A DNA stretch of 58,801 nucleotides from Gillisia marina (GCF_000258765.1 NZ_AJLT01000014.1:1-58801); one strand, 5' to 3'; positions 43,360 to 53,569 are shown, counted from the first letter of the stretch. The notes: generated from the letters alone by a model not told the origin. Made by a program: numbers and translations.

Positions 43360-45189
43360 CTAGTTCTTTTTAATTTCTATTCCGTTCTCATCAATTTTTA
43401 TCTTCTTCTTATTATTTTTATTTATTTGAACACCATCTGAACTAATTTTCACTTTGACGTTATCATCATCGCTATAACGGTTTGACTCCTCCCAGTTATC
43501 TGAATTCTTTTTGATTTGTACTCCATTAGAATTAATTCGAATGTTCACATTGTCATCATCATCAAAAGAATCTGACTCGTCCCAGTTATCATCACTATTC
43601 CAAGAATCGTCGCTGGAATCGAAACTTTCAATTGGGCAGGTTTCACATATAGTACCGTTTTCAATTACCTTCACAAAGTGCTCTTCTTGATTGTACTTTA
43701 AAATGCCACCGGCGTAATCTGAATATCTGTAAAAATCACCAACATTGTCATCTACAAACAGCACACTTCCCTCCGGCACATAAATGGTAACCTTAACTTC
43801 TTGATCTCTGTAGTATTCATCTAAATTGGAGGTCAGGTACGAGTCCAAGTAAAGCTTGTTACCCTCTAAATTGGTGTTGTAACTAATGCTTTTCGCTCTG
43901 TCCTTAGCATCTTTATAGTCGCTGCCGTCTGCAGTTTTAATGATTTCAATCTTACCAAGAGAATCCTTTGTAGATTTCACAACCACATTGATATCTGTGA
44001 TATACATGATCTTTGTGTCATTGTCGTCATACTTTATCTCTAAACCTCTTCTTCTGGTATTAGAAGAATATTCCGGATTAGACCTCATTGCTAAATACAA
44101 TGTATCCTGAGGAGTGATTGGTAATTTATCTGTAAGTACAACTTCTCCATCGAATGCTCTTAGTGTAGCTTGTTTAACTCCTAAAAATGCTAGTCCAAAC
44201 ACAGATAATAACCAGATTCCCAGTAATACCAATTTTGCAAGCGTTCCAATAGATTTTAATTTTCTCACCATTATTTTCAATCCTAAGATGAAAAGGAAGA
44301 AAAATGGGATTCCAACGGCAAAGAATGTAAGTAAAGAGATTACCCAAATTGGTGCACCAATGGCAGCCATTTCAATATAATCTGTCCAAGGCGCTTCTAC
44401 AATTCCAAAAGTCCCAACAGTGAATAGGCCTATGAATAAAGCTATAAGTGTAGATCCTGCAATTAGCAGAATTAACAAACCTATAAATTTCACAAAAATG
44501 TTTAGGATGGCAAGAACGGCAGAGCTAATACCTGTAGCAGCAGAACTGGCTCCAGATTTCACTTGTCTACCATATTTGTCAAAATCTGCATTTCTAACTT
44601 TCCCTGCAACATCATCAAAACCCTCTTTGATCTTACGTTCTATATTGGAGATATTAACCTCTTCTCCACGCATGGAAAGTTTATCTGCTGTAGTTTTAGC
44701 TTCAGGAACAAAGATCCAAAGTGCTATGTAAATAAGTACAAATGCTCCACTGGATGCGATGGTTAAAATAACCCATAATAAACGTACCCAAAGGGCTTGT
44801 ATACCTAAATAGTGACCTAATCCGGATGATACCCCACCTACATAGGAGTTTTCGGGATCTCTAAAAAGTTGTTTTCCGGTAGTAGAAGATTTAGCATACG
44901 TTGGTTCGTCTTCAAAGATTTCGTCGTCTAACATATAATCTTCTGGCTGTCCCATTGTAGCGATTACAGCTTCCACTTCGGTATTTCCTATTACCTGCTT
45001 TTTATCTTTAATTTTCTCATTAAAAAGTTCAGCAATACGAGCTTCAATATCAGCAATTATCTCTTCCTTGCCTTGCGTATTTGTAAGTGAGCGTTTAATA
45101 GCCTCTAGATAATGCTGTAATTTAGCGTATGCATCTTCATCAATATGAAAGAAAATGCCGGCAAGGTTTATATTTACTGTCTTATTCAT
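43360..45189 (-). CDS. PspC domain envelope-stress protein with charged C-terminal repeats
   Basis: A 609-residue protein. Residues 1-105 are a cytoplasmic part with NINLAGIFFHIDEDAYAKL; the PspC domain (about 108-165) has FRDPENSYVGGVSSGLGHYLG and a membrane helix, followed by three or four more helices (about 215-350) and a periplasmic strand-rich region. The last 65 residues contain three copies of a VxIxxxGVQIKKN-like repeat with DDDN spacers. PspC proteins sense envelope stress. Its start overlaps the PadR gene by 8 bp, so PadR probably controls it. Confidence 0.82.
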   Translation of the reverse strand: MNKTVNINLAGIFFHIDEDAYAKLQHYLEAIKRSLTNTQGKEEIIADIEARIAELFNEKIKDKKQVIGNTEVEAVIATMGQPEDYMLDDEIFEDEPTYAKSSTTGKQLFRDPENSYVGGVSSGLGHYLGIQALWVRLLWVILTIASSGAFVLIYIALWIFVPEAKTTADKLSMRGEEVNISNIERKIKEGFDDVAGKVRNADFDKYGRQVKSGASSAATGISSAVLAILNIFVKFIGLLILLIAGSTLIALFIGLFTVGTFGIVEAPWTDYIEMAAIGAPIWVISLLTFFAVGIPFFFLFILGLKIMVRKLKSIGTLAKLVLLGIWLLSVFGLAFLGVKQATLRAFDGEVVLTDKLPITPQDTLYLAMRSNPEYSSNTRRRGLEIKYDDNDTKIMYITDINVVVKSTKDSLGKIEIIKTADGSDYKDAKDRAKSISYNTNLEGNKLYLDSYLTSNLDEYYRDQEVKVTIYVPEGSVLFVDDNVGDFYRYSDYAGGILKYNQEEHFVKVIENGTICETCPIESFDSSDDSWNSDDNWDESDSFDDDDNVNIRINSNGVQIKKNSDNWEESNRYSDDDNVKVKISSDGVQINKNNKKKIKIDENGIEIKKN

Positions 45190-45526
45190 GATTCTTGTTT
45201 TTTTGAGTGGTTACAATGGTTACAGCGGTTTGAAGTTCATCCCAGGTATGGGTAAGTTCAGTTAAAAATAATTGGCCCGTATCTGTTAAGCCATAATACT
45301 TTCTTGGTGGTCCACTGGTAGATTCTTCCCAGCGATAGCTTAGTAAACCAGCATTTTTAAGTCTGGTAAGCAAAGGATAAATTGTTCCTTCCACCACTAA
45401 TAATTTTGCGTCTTTAAGGGTGTCTAATATCTCTGCCACATAGGCATCGTTATCTCGCAACACCGATAGAATGCAATACTCCAGCACTCCTTTACGCATT
45501 TGTGCTTTGGTGTTTTCAATCTTCAT
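45182..45526 (-). CDS. PadR family transcriptional regulator
   Basis: A 114-residue winged-HTH regulator: MRKGVLEYCILSVL at the N-terminus, the wing VVEGTIYPLLTRLKNAGLL (about 47-65), SGPPRKYYGLTDTG and a C-terminal dimerisation helix. PadR proteins usually repress their own operon. It overlaps the DUF4870 gene by 4 bp (ATGA) and the PspC gene by 8 bp, so the three are translationally coupled. Confidence 0.9.
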   Translation of the reverse strand: MKIENTKAQMRKGVLEYCILSVLRDNDAYVAEILDTLKDAKLLVVEGTIYPLLTRLKNAGLLSYRWEESTSGPPRKYYGLTDTGQLFLTELTHTWDELQTAVTIVTTQKNKNHE

Positions 45527-46047
45527 AGCGTTTGGTTTTGAATGTTGTTAAACTGTTCATTTTTTGATTGATGGTCACCAACCTGAGTTGGCTTGATGAA
45601 ATTGATAGTTAAAGGGTATTTATATAATTGTCCCTCACTTGCTTTGATGGTAGCAAGAATAACGGCAACAATATCTAGAATAAATAAGCCCAGTAATAAA
45701 AGGCCCATAATTGTAGCGAAAACAAATAGAGAAATTAAATTTCTTGGATGCCCTGTACTTATAAAATCTTCAGAAATAATAAACGGGTCGTTTAAATTAA
45801 AATGAACTCCCCAAAAAATAACTCCTGCTAATGCAATACATACCAATAGTATAAAATAGAGGAACATACTAATTTGAAAATTTAAGGCTTGTTTTCCATG
45901 ATGATCCACAAATGGATCTTTCTGTTTTGCATTCCAAAATATTAATGGAAGGATAAAATTCCCTAACGGAATAAAATACTTGCTAAACGTAGAGAGATGA
46001 ATAAAAGCTGCTACTGTTTTGTCTGGATTTGATGATGTGGTTTCCAT
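45523..46047 (-). CDS. DUF4870 family membrane protein
   Basis: A 174-residue membrane protein with three to four helices (about 27-50, 57-80, 105-140). The segments AAFIHLSTFSKYFIPLGNFILPLIFW and DHHGKQALNFQISMFLY are the DUF4870 signature. Unknown function; it commonly accompanies PadR-PspC genes. First gene of the operon, 14 nt behind a predicted start of transcription. Confidence 0.83.
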   Translation of the reverse strand: METTSSNPDKTVAAFIHLSTFSKYFIPLGNFILPLIFWNAKQKDPFVDHHGKQALNFQISMFLYFILLVCIALAGVIFWGVHFNLNDPFIISEDFISTGHPRNLISLFVFATIMGLLLLGLFILDIVAVILATIKASEGQLYKYPLTINFIKPTQVGDHQSKNEQFNNIQNQTL

Positions 46048-46067
46048 AATTGATTGATTTTCTTATA

Positions 46068-46100
46068 CAAATATATATCTTTAAGATGGTATTATGCAAA
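46068..46100 (-). promoter_or_regulatory. Predicted promoter of the DUF4870-PadR-PspC operon
   Basis: On the minus strand TTTG (46100-46097), 21 bp, then TATATTTG (46075-46068), fitting the Bacteroidota consensus, about 20 bp before the ATG. Confidence 0.6.
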
Positions 46101-46192
46101 ACAAAGTACTGTATTGATATTAAATTTAAGAAAATTTTAACATTTAGAGGTTAATTATATTTTAAATACTTTTATAAAAAATTAGACCCATA

Positions 46193-46654
46193 ATGAAAAT
46201 GACTCCCGGAAAACTGAATACATTTTTAATGCTGAAATTACCAAGCGCATGGCTGTGTGGGGTGAGGGTAAAGAATATTAACCAAGAAAGCTGTACTGTA
46301 AAAGTTCGTCATAAATGGATCAATCAAAATCCGTTTAACTCGATGTATTTTGCAGTTCAAGCTATGGCTGCGGAATTGAGTACCGGAGCAATGGTTATTG
46401 GTCAGATAAAAGATAGCGGACAAAAAATTTCAATGTTAGTGGCACAAAACAAAGCCAGTTTTACTAAAAAGGCGACCGGAAAACTAGAATTTACCTGTAA
46501 TGATGGGCATTTAATTTCTGAAGCAATTCAACAAACCATTAAAACGGGAGAAGGCCAAACCTTTTGGATGAAATCTGTAGGTTTAAATGAAGAAGGGATT
46601 GCAGTATCTACCTTTAAGTTTGAATGGACAGTTCGGTTAAAGCAGAAAAAGTAA
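46193..46654 (+). CDS. DUF4442 hot-dog fold protein (PaaI thioesterase-like)
   Basis: A 153-residue soluble protein of the DUF4442 family, related to PaaI-type acyl-CoA thioesterases. The conserved KWINQNPFNSMYFAVQAMAAELSTG segment (about 42-66) forms the central hot-dog helix, and the following strands IGQIKDSG and SMLVAQNKASFTKKATG are typical. A hydrolase role on acyl-CoA is suggested by fold only. It stands alone, divergent from the PadR operon. Confidence 0.8.
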   Translation: MKMTPGKLNTFLMLKLPSAWLCGVRVKNINQESCTVKVRHKWINQNPFNSMYFAVQAMAAELSTGAMVIGQIKDSGQKISMLVAQNKASFTKKATGKLEFTCNDGHLISEAIQQTIKTGEGQTFWMKSVGLNEEGIAVSTFKFEWTVRLKQKK

Positions 46655-46797
46655 GTCAAAAGTGAATTTCTCAGTTTTCAAAAATCTTTTAGAAAGAAAT
46701 TCTTCTATTCTTTTAAATAGCTTAAAACCTGAGGCAAATTTATCACAATGAAAATGATATAATTAACCGATAGGTATTATAATAAATTTTTTTTAAG

Positions 46798-46814
46798 TAA
46801 GGAATCTTTCCTTA
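46798..46814. other. Small hairpin in the DUF4442-fumC gap
   Basis: TAAGGAA-tct-TTCCTTA, perfect 7-bp arms. It lies 144 bp after the DUF4442 stop and could be a weak terminator. Nothing else gene-like is seen in the 520-bp gap apart from the repeat at 47022-47112. Confidence 0.4.
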
Positions 46815-47021
46815 ATTTTGACGCATTTGAAAATGTTTATCACTCTACTTGTAATCTATTATTTTTAGTAAGGTTTATTTTTATGTCTAATCAAGAAATT
46901 CAATAGGATTAAACTTCCAATAAATATAAGATGCTAAGCTAATAGCTTGTCGAAATGTACTCTAATTTTTAAAGTGGCTTCGACATATCGATGCTTCGAG
47001 ACCCTGCCATTTGGTTTTAGG

Positions 47022-47112
47022 TGTCATTCTGAAAGAAGCGCAGCGGATGGAAGAATCTCAGGTTTGAAATAGGATAACCATTTTCTTAGATTTCTCCTGC
47101 GTCGGAATGACA
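47022..47112. repeat. Flavobacterial dispersed repeat with inverted ends
   Basis: TGTCATTCTGA (47022-47032) and TCGGAATGACA (47102-47112) are near-complementary ends; the inside holds AGAAGCGCAGCGGATGGAAG and TTTCTCCTGCGTC stretches. This GTCATTC...GAATGAC type is widely scattered between genes in flavobacteria. A TCGA/GATGCTTCGAG fragment just before it (46980-47010) resembles the hairpin at 84-99. Confidence 0.65.
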
Positions 47113-47121
47113 AATAAATAT

Positions 47122-47152
47122 AAAAAGCCACCTCTTTCAAGGCGGCTTTTTT
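47122..47152 (-). terminator. Terminator of fumC
   Basis: AAAAAGCCaCCT and AGGcGGCTTTTTT form an 11-12-bp stem with a 6-nt loop; the minus-strand reading ends in a T-run. Confidence 0.85.
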
Positions 47153-47174
47153 AAGGAAGTATAGAGAATTTAAA

Positions 47175-48572
47175 TTATTTTAATCCTCCAACCATATCTT
47201 TTGGTTTCACCCATTCGTCAAACTCTTCCTCAGTAACATATCCTAGATTCACAGCTTCCTGTTTTAAGGTAGTTCCGTTAGCATGCGCAGTATTTGCTAT
47301 TTCAGCAGCTTTATAGTATCCAATTTTGGTATTTAAAGCAGTAACTAACATCAACGAATTATCTAAAAGTTCTTTGATTCTTTTTTTATTAGGTTCAATT
47401 CCCTTAGCACAATGCTCATCGAAAGAAGTACAAGCATCTCCAATAAGTAGCGCACTCTGTAAGAAGTTAGCAGCCATTACCGGTTTAAAGACATTCAATT
47501 CAAACTGGCCTTGCATTCCACCAACACTTATAGCAACATCGTTCCCCATTACTTGTGCACAAACCATAGTTAATGCTTCACATTGTGTAGGATTTACTTT
47601 TCCGGGCATAATAGAAGAACCAGGCTCATTTGCTGGAATACTTATTTCTCCAATTCCACTTCTTGGACCGGAAGAAAGCATTCTTATATCATTAGCAATT
47701 TTGTTTAAAGAAACTGCCAATTGTTTTAAAGCGCCATGAGATTCTACAAAAGCGTCATGTGCAGCTAAAGCTTCAAACTTATTTGGAGCCGATACAAATG
47801 GAAGGCCGGTGAACTTTGCAATAAATTCTGCTACACGTTTAGAATAACCTTTTGGAGTGTTTAAACCTGTTCCTACTGCAGTTCCCCCTAGAGCCAATTC
47901 AGATAAGTGGGGTAATGTGTTTTCTAAAGCCTTAATTCCGTGATCCAATTGCGCTACATAACCACCAAATTCTTGGCCTAAGGTTAGGGGAGTGGCATCC
48001 ATAAAATGGGTTCTACCAATTTTAACCACATCCTTAAATTCCTCCGATTTCTTTTTAAGCGTATTTCTTAATTTCACAACTCCGGGTAAAGTAACTTCTA
48101 TCACTTTTTTATATGCCGCAATGTGCATTCCGGTTGGAAATGTATCGTTAGAAGATTGAGATTTATTTACATCGTCGTTTGGTTGAAGGGTTTTTTCTCC
48201 CTCTCCAATAACTTTCCCAGCCAATTGATGTGCGCGATTAGCAATGACCTCATTTAAATTCATATTGCTCTGAGTCCCGCTTCCGGTTTGCCATATTACT
48301 AAAGGAAATTGATCATCATGTTTTCCGGCTAAAATCTCCTCGCATACTTGTGCGATATAATCTCTTTTCTCTACAGGTAGAGCTCCAAGTTCACAATTTG
48401 TAAATGCAGCGGCCTTTTTTAAATAAGCAAATCCGTACACGATTTCTAACGGCATACTTCCTGGGGCGCCAATTTTAAAATTATTTTTAGAACGTTCAGT
48501 TTGCGCTCCCCATAACTTATCTGAAGGAACTTTAACTTCCCCCATAGTGTCTTTCTCTATTCTGTAGTCCAT
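47175..48572 (-). CDS. fumC: Class II fumarate hydratase
   Basis: A 465-residue homotetrameric fumarase of the TCA cycle, converting fumarate to malate. The signature [15 protein letters not shown] (about 315-329) holds the catalytic Ser loop; [12 protein letters not shown] (about 97-108) and [17 protein letters not shown] are the other two conserved superfamily regions. Length is normal and no iron-sulfur cluster is needed. A -7 box TAAATTTG (48601-48594) lies 22 bp upstream of the ATG. Confidence 0.95.
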   Translation of the reverse strand: MDYRIEKDTMGEVKVPSDKLWGAQTERSKNNFKIGAPGSMPLEIVYGFAYLKKAAAFTNCELGALPVEKRDYIAQVCEEILAGKHDDQFPLVIWQTGSGTQSNMNLNEVIANRAHQLAGKVIGEGEKTLQPNDDVNKSQSSNDTFPTGMHIAAYKKVIEVTLPGVVKLRNTLKKKSEEFKDVVKIGRTHFMDATPLTLGQEFGGYVAQLDHGIKALENTLPHLSELALGGTAVGTGLNTPKGYSKRVAEFIAKFTGLPFVSAPNKFEALAAHDAFVESHGALKQLAVSLNKIANDIRMLSSGPRSGIGEISIPANEPGSSIMPGKVNPTQCEALTMVCAQVMGNDVAISVGGMQGQFELNVFKPVMAANFLQSALLIGDACTSFDEHCAKGIEPNKKRIKELLDNSLMLVTALNTKIGYYKAAEIANTAHANGTTLKQEAVNLGYVTEEEFDEWVKPKDMVGGLK

Positions 48573-48745
48573 AATTTTTTTTCGATTAGGTTACAAATTT
48601 ACAGTTTCAAGATTTTTATTTCTTTAATTTTTATACAAATTTTTAAGTTTTTATAACGAATAATCTATTTTGGAGTGATTTATCAATCATTTGATTTTTA
48701 TGCTAAAAAATCAAATTTTATTTGGCAAAACGCTGTAAGACTCCC

Positions 48746-48753
48746 TATCTTTG
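48746..48753 (+). promoter_or_regulatory. -7 promoter box of the 58-aa membrane protein gene
   Basis: TATCTTTG matches TAnnTTTG, with TTTG at 48721-48724 as -33 (21-bp spacer). The predicted start of transcription is near 48760, 20 nt before the ATG. Confidence 0.6.
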
Positions 48754-48779
48754 CTTCGATTTAAAAATCTCTAGAAAAT

Positions 48780-48956
48780 ATGTTTGAATTTGATCAATAT
48801 TTAGGCTTCTTAGCATTTTTAGTTATTTTAACCATGGGATTTTGGTTAATGATATTTTTAGTGGCTTTTCTTCCTTATTGGATTGGAGGTTCGGTTACTG
48901 AGCTTTTAAAAGAAATGCGAGCAAAAAAGAAAAAAGAGAAAGAGTTAAAAGCTTAG
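48780..48956 (+). CDS. Small single-span membrane protein, 58 aa
   Basis: A 58-residue reading frame: a short polar N-terminus, two closely spaced hydrophobic stretches (about 8-32), an IGG kink and a strongly basic tail (MRAKKKKEKELK). It has a good promoter and a perfect downstream terminator, so it is a real independent gene. No family is recognised. The basic tail would face the cytoplasm. Confidence 0.65.
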   Translation: MFEFDQYLGFLAFLVILTMGFWLMIFLVAFLPYWIGGSVTELLKEMRAKKKKEKELKA

Positions 48957-49020
48957 TATTTAGCTTTTGCTTTTAATTATATAAGATTCCGTAGCGATTG
49001 CTACTGTATCTTTTTATCAT

Positions 49021-49062
49021 AAACAAATAAAGGTTGCCAATTACGGCAACCTTTATTTGTTT
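49021..49062. terminator. Strong bidirectional terminator
   Basis: AAACAAATAAAGGTTGCC (49021-49038) and GGCAACCTTTATTTGTTT (49045-49062) form a perfect 18-bp stem with loop AATTAC, between the small membrane gene and the convergent TonB receptor gene. Confidence 0.92.
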
Positions 49063-49076
49063 ATAGATTTTAGATA

Positions 49077-51572
49077 TTATCCTTCAAAATCTCCTCCATC
49101 GTCACCACCGTTATTTTCTCTTCTTCGTTGTTGATTTTTCTTCTGGTTAAATCTATATGTCAAAGATAAAGTGATTTGCCTTTGTCTCCATTGAAATTCG
49201 CTTTCCTGAATAAATCGGTCTGTAGTTGTAACTGAAGAACGTTTTCTGGTATTTAAAAGATCACGTGCATTTAATGAAAGCGTAGCGTTGTCCTTAAATA
49301 TATCTTTACTAAGAGCAACATCCAAACTAAAAATTCCATCAGATTTTGTTTGTGAGTTTTCTGAAGGACCAAAATAGAAAGCATTGGTTTGCCATTCAAT
49401 TTTTGCAGGAAGCGTGACTTTGGAACTAAATCTAGTGAAAAAACTTTCATTTTTTGAACCAAAATCTGTCCCATTGAATTCTCCTTCTTTTTTAAATTGA
49501 AAAAAGTTGATGCTTCCGTTAAGTCGTAACCATTTTGCGGGATTATAAAGAATCCCAGCCTCTGCACCAATACGTTCATTAGTTCCTAAATTAATAGGAA
49601 TCGTTCTAATAATCTCGATTCCATCAATAAATTCTCCGGTACCTTGTTGCACTCTTTCAAATGCATCAGTTTCATATTGATAATAGATAGAAGATGTAAG
49701 TGTTACTTTTTTCCATCTTTTCAAATATCCTAGATCGAAAGCACTGGAGTAGGCGGGAGCTAGGTTAGGATTCCCTTGAAAAACATTGGTTCTACTAGAT
49801 CTAGATGGGAACGGATTTATAAACCAACCTCTAGGCCTATTGATCCTTCTATTATAACCAAGCGTAATATTCTCTGTTTCTGCAATCTCATAAATCAGGT
49901 TTACAGTAGGAAAAAGTCCCAAGTAGTTATTATCAAAATCAGTGTTTATTGGAAAGCCGAAGGATTGTCTGATTTCTTCATCTGTAAGCTCTGAATCTAT
50001 ATTTCCTTTTAATTGTGTGTTCTCCAGTCTAAGTCCTAAAAGGAAAGAGAAGTCACCAAACTTTGTCCCATACTGTGTGTAAACGGCATTTACATTTTCG
50101 GTATAATCAAAAATATTTGTTAGCGTATCATTAACCAATAGCTGAAGGCTTTCCGGATCTTGTTGTCTTAGTGTATAATCTGTAACTTCATTTTCGAAAT
50201 TTCCACGATAACCCGCTTCAAATTGAGAATCTTCCCCAATTGGACGTACATAATCTACTTGAATAAGAAATTCATTCTGCTTTTCAATGGAGTTAGTTTC
50301 TTCATCTGCCAAAAATCCTATTTCTTGCGAAGGGTCTCTAAATAGAATGTCTTCAGTAATCAGTGAAGGTTGTTTTTCTTTGTCATATTCATATTGAAAA
50401 TCGGCAGTAAGCTTATGTCCTTTTTCATCAAATTTGTTAACGTAGTTTAAAGCAAATTGGTAACTGTTGTCATCTTCAGATTCCAACTCCTGTCTAAGGG
50501 TTTGTACTGCTAAATCACCATCTATAAACCTGTCAGTAATATTTTTAGTAACATCACTATTATTACCAAGTCTATAAAAAGCACTTGCAGTAATAGAAGA
50601 CATATCTGTTATATAATATTCTAAACCCAGATTTGTATTAAAACCTCTTCTCAATCTATCGTAATCTCTGTTTTCTATAACCCGGTCAAAAGTTCCATTA
50701 AAATATCGGGTATCAAAAAAGGCATTACCAGGCCCGTTACTATAATTGAATCCTGTAGTATTAAAAAGGTTGAATTTGTCTTTTCTCAAATTCGCATTTA
50801 CGCTAATGCCGTAATTTTCAGGATCACCAACATTGGCTGTTAGAGAGCCATTAAAACCGAGCGTTTTATCTTTTCTTAAAATAATATTTATAATACCTGC
50901 GGTACCTTCGGCATCATATCGGGCAGAAGGAGAAGTGATTACTTCCACACGATCTATTGCATCTGCAGGAAGTTGTCCTAACACGTTGGTAGAACCAAAA
51001 CCAGCCAACGCAGAAGGTTTACCGTTAATTAATACACGTACATTTTCATTACCTCTAAGCTAATTGCGCCCTCAACATCTACAGATACAGATGGTACATT
51101 ACTTAACGCATCACTTACAGTACCTCCTTTTGTGGTGAGATCTTTCCCAATGTTATAGATTTTTTTATCTAGGCGTACTTCTACTTGAGTAGTTTCGGCT
51201 CGCACAACTACTTCATCTAAACTGGAAGAACTTATACCTAATTTGATAGTTCCGAGATCCAGATCTTCCTCTACTTTTTTATTATTAAAGTTTTTTGAAG
51301 TGTAGGAAATGAATTCTACGGTAATATTATAAACACCGGGAGGAACTTTTATAGAGAATTCCCCATTGATGTCTGTAACACCACCATCTAAAAACTTAGG
51401 ATCATTAGGTCTTGTAATTGCTATTGTGGCATATTCTAAAGGAACGTTTAATGCATCATCTAGAACTTTACCGGAAATTGTATATTGTTTAGATTGAGAG
51501 TAGCCCGAATAAGAGCCGGAGATAAAAAAAAATCAGCAGTAAGCTGAAAACTAGGATTTTTCTGAAGGTCAT
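49077..51572 (-). CDS. TonB-dependent outer-membrane beta-barrel receptor, two frameshifts
   Basis: With two one-base corrections this is an 831-residue receptor: an ATG at 51572 and a signal peptide, a carboxypeptidase-regulatory-like domain (residues about 25-110, KQYTISGKVLDDALNVPLEYA), a plug (GGTVSDALSNVPSVSVDVEG and NVRVLINGKPSA) and an outer-membrane barrel of the flavobacterial OMP type ending in a Gly/Asp tail. As written the frame breaks at an A9 run (51524-51532, one base too many) and at 51056 (one T too few; coding strand TTAGAG where TTAAGAG is expected). The largest intact part is 49077-51008. The substrate is unknown. Confidence 0.75.
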
Positions 51573-51607
51573 AATAAACTTTTGTTGTTAGACCCACAGG
51601 ATGTAAG

Positions 51608-51646
51608 AAGGTTTAAGTGATCTTTGTTAAAAATCCCTTAAACCTT
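51608..51646 (-). terminator. Inverted repeat after the Spy-like gene
   Basis: AAGGTTTAAG and CTTAAACCTT are perfect 10-bp arms around a 19-nt loop, between the Spy-like gene and the TonB receptor start. It could be a terminator or a regulatory hairpin. Confidence 0.5.
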
Positions 51647-51656
51647 AAAAATAATT

Positions 51657-52043
51657 TTATGCATCCATCAGCTCATTAGGAATTTTTCTATTAATTCCCA
51701 CATACGCAATGAACTGAGCATTGGTTAAAAATTTCTTTAATTTTTTATGTTCCCTCTGCTGAGTAGCCTGAAGATCTCTAATTATAAATTTTTGAGATCT
51801 TTTTGAGTTTATGATCTCATTCTTCAGAATTGTAAATTCTATAATTGTAGCTTCCAGTTTTTTGGTTTGTTCTGGCGTAAGACCTAATTTCTCATTCCAC
51901 TCTGAAGCGATTTCTGAAGCGATTTCTTTGATCTCTTTAGAATTTTTATTGTGTAAATATACCTGCGTAAAAACAAAGCCTCCGACCAAAATAGTCGATA
52001 GACCTAGTAGTTGAATTCTATTTCTAAGTTTCATATTCACCAT
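51657..52043 (-). CDS. Small periplasmic Spy/CpxP-like protein
   Basis: A 128-residue protein with an N-terminal membrane/signal segment (LLGLSTILVGGFVFTQVY) followed by long amphipathic helices. LGLTPEQTKKLE (about 53-64) resembles the LTxxQ motif of Spy/CpxP periplasmic chaperones, and the rest is Lys/Glu-rich helix. The similarity is short, so the call is tentative. It is encoded between arsC and the TonB receptor on the same strand. A second ATG at 52034 is possible. Confidence 0.55.
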   Translation of the reverse strand: MVNMKLRNRIQLLGLSTILVGGFVFTQVYLHNKNSKEIKEIASEIASEWNEKLGLTPEQTKKLEATIIEFTILKNEIINSKRSQKFIIRDLQATQQREHKKLKKFLTNAQFIAYVGINRKIPNELMDA

Positions 52044-52068
52044 TTTTAAAAGTTGTTTAGAATCCTAA

Positions 52069-52413
52069 TTAGGATAACAAGTCATTTATTTTTGAAGAAG
52101 GCCTTCCAACCACTGCTGTTTCCTCATCTTCTACAATTGGCCTTTCAATTAATTTAGGATATTTTATCAATGCCGACATAATATCCTCACTGCTTAATTC
52201 CTTATGCTTAAATTCTTTTTTCCAAATTTCCTCATTAGCTCTCACTAAATCTTTTGGAGACATCCCAAGTTTTTTAATCAACTTCTCCAATTCTTCTTCA
52301 GATAAAGGAGTTTTTAAATATTCCCTAACATAGAAATCTTTTCCTGAATTTTGAACTAATGCTAATCCTTCTCGAGATTTACTGCATCTAGGGTTGTGGT
52401 AAACTGTAATCAT
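52069..52413 (-). CDS. arsC: ArsC-family (glutaredoxin-dependent) arsenate reductase-like protein
   Basis: A 114-residue thioredoxin-fold protein. NPRCSKSRE (8-16) holds the active Cys, followed by YLKTPLSEEEL, the ALIKYPKLIERPIV segment with the family's conserved Arg-Pro, and VVGRPSSKI. This fits the ArsC/Spx/YffB family; glutaredoxin-linked arsenate reductase is the usual label, though relatives have other roles. No arsenic resistance genes are nearby. Confidence 0.83.
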   Translation of the reverse strand: MITVYHNPRCSKSREGLALVQNSGKDFYVREYLKTPLSEEELEKLIKKLGMSPKDLVRANEEIWKKEFKHKELSSEDIMSALIKYPKLIERPIVEDEETAVVGRPSSKINDLLS

Positions 52414-52470
52414 TATTTAAAATTAAAATACGGAATTAATATTAATTTTTCAACATTAGTAGGCTTTATA

Positions 52471-53569
52471 TCAATCTTCATGCCGTTGACCCATCATCAT
52501 GAGATAAGCCTTTAAAAACGGATCTAGCGCACCATCCATAACCGCATCAACATTTCCTGTCTCTTCAGCAGTTCGCACATCTTTAACCAATTTATAAGGA
52601 TGCATTACGTAATTTCTTATTTGCGACCCCCATTCTATTTTCATCTTAGAATCTTCAATTTCTCTACGCTGTGCTTGCTGTTTCTGAAGTTCGATCTCAT
52701 AAAGCTGACTTTTAAGCAACTGCATAGCCTTTGTTTTGTTCTCCAGTTGTGAACGAGTTTCAGAATTTTCTATAACAATTCCGGTGGGTGCGTGGCGCAA
52801 CCTAACGGCCGTTTCTACTTTGTTTACGTTTTGACCACCCGCTCCGGAAGAACGCATTGTTTCCCAAGAGATTTCCGAAGGATTCACATCTATTTCTATA
52901 CTATCGTCTACAAGCGGATACACATATACCGAGGCAAAAGAAGTATGTCTTTTGGCATTGCTATCAAAGGGAGAAATACGTACTAATCTATGCACCCCAT
53001 TTTCACCTTTTAGCCATCCAAAGGCATATTCCCCTTCAATTTCTATAGTAACGGTTTTTATTCCGGCGCTTTCCCCACTTTGGTAGTTAAGTTCCTTAAG
53101 TTTAAAACCTTTAGATTCTGCCCAACGCAGGTACATTCTCATGAGCATTTCTGCCCAGTCGCAACTCTCTGTACCACCGGCACCGGCAGTAATTTGTAGC
53201 ACTGCGCTTAAACTATCACCTTCATCAGAAAGCATGTTTTTAAACTCAAGATCTTCAATTAATCCAAGCGCCTTTTCATACCGATTTTTTACATCTTCTT
53301 CAGTGGCTTCGTTTTCCTTAAAGAACTCGTAAATAACCTCGAGATCTTCAACAAGTGTTTCGCCCGCTAAATAATCGTCTACCCATTTCTTTTCAGCGTT
53401 AAGATCACGCATTAGGGTTTCGGCTTTTTTAGGGTCATCCCAAAAATCTGGAGCGTATGTTTTCTCCTCTAAATTGGAGATTTCTATCTGTTTGGCATCA
53501 ACGTCAAAGATACCTCCTTAACGCTACCAGGCGATCTTTAAGATCTTTTATATGTTCTGAATTGATCAT
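52471..53569 (-). CDS. prfB: Peptide chain release factor 2 with programmed +1 frameshift
   Basis: RF2 ends translation at UGA/UAA. The main frame has the SPF anticodon-like tripeptide (ISPFDSNAKRH) and the catalytic GGQ (SSGAGGQNVNKVE). The first frame starts at ATG 53569 and stops after 21 codons at TGA (53506-53504) in the classic site TAT-CTT-TGA-C, preceded by an AGGAGG Shine-Dalgarno-like stretch. A +1 shift on CTT reads GAC and continues into the main frame. This is the conserved autoregulation of RF2, not an error. Total about 365 residues. Confidence 0.95.

Noticed and set aside
53504..53506. TGA inside prfB as another sequencing frameshift
   Set aside because: It sits in the conserved TAT-CTT-TGA-C programmed shift site with an upstream AGGAGG.
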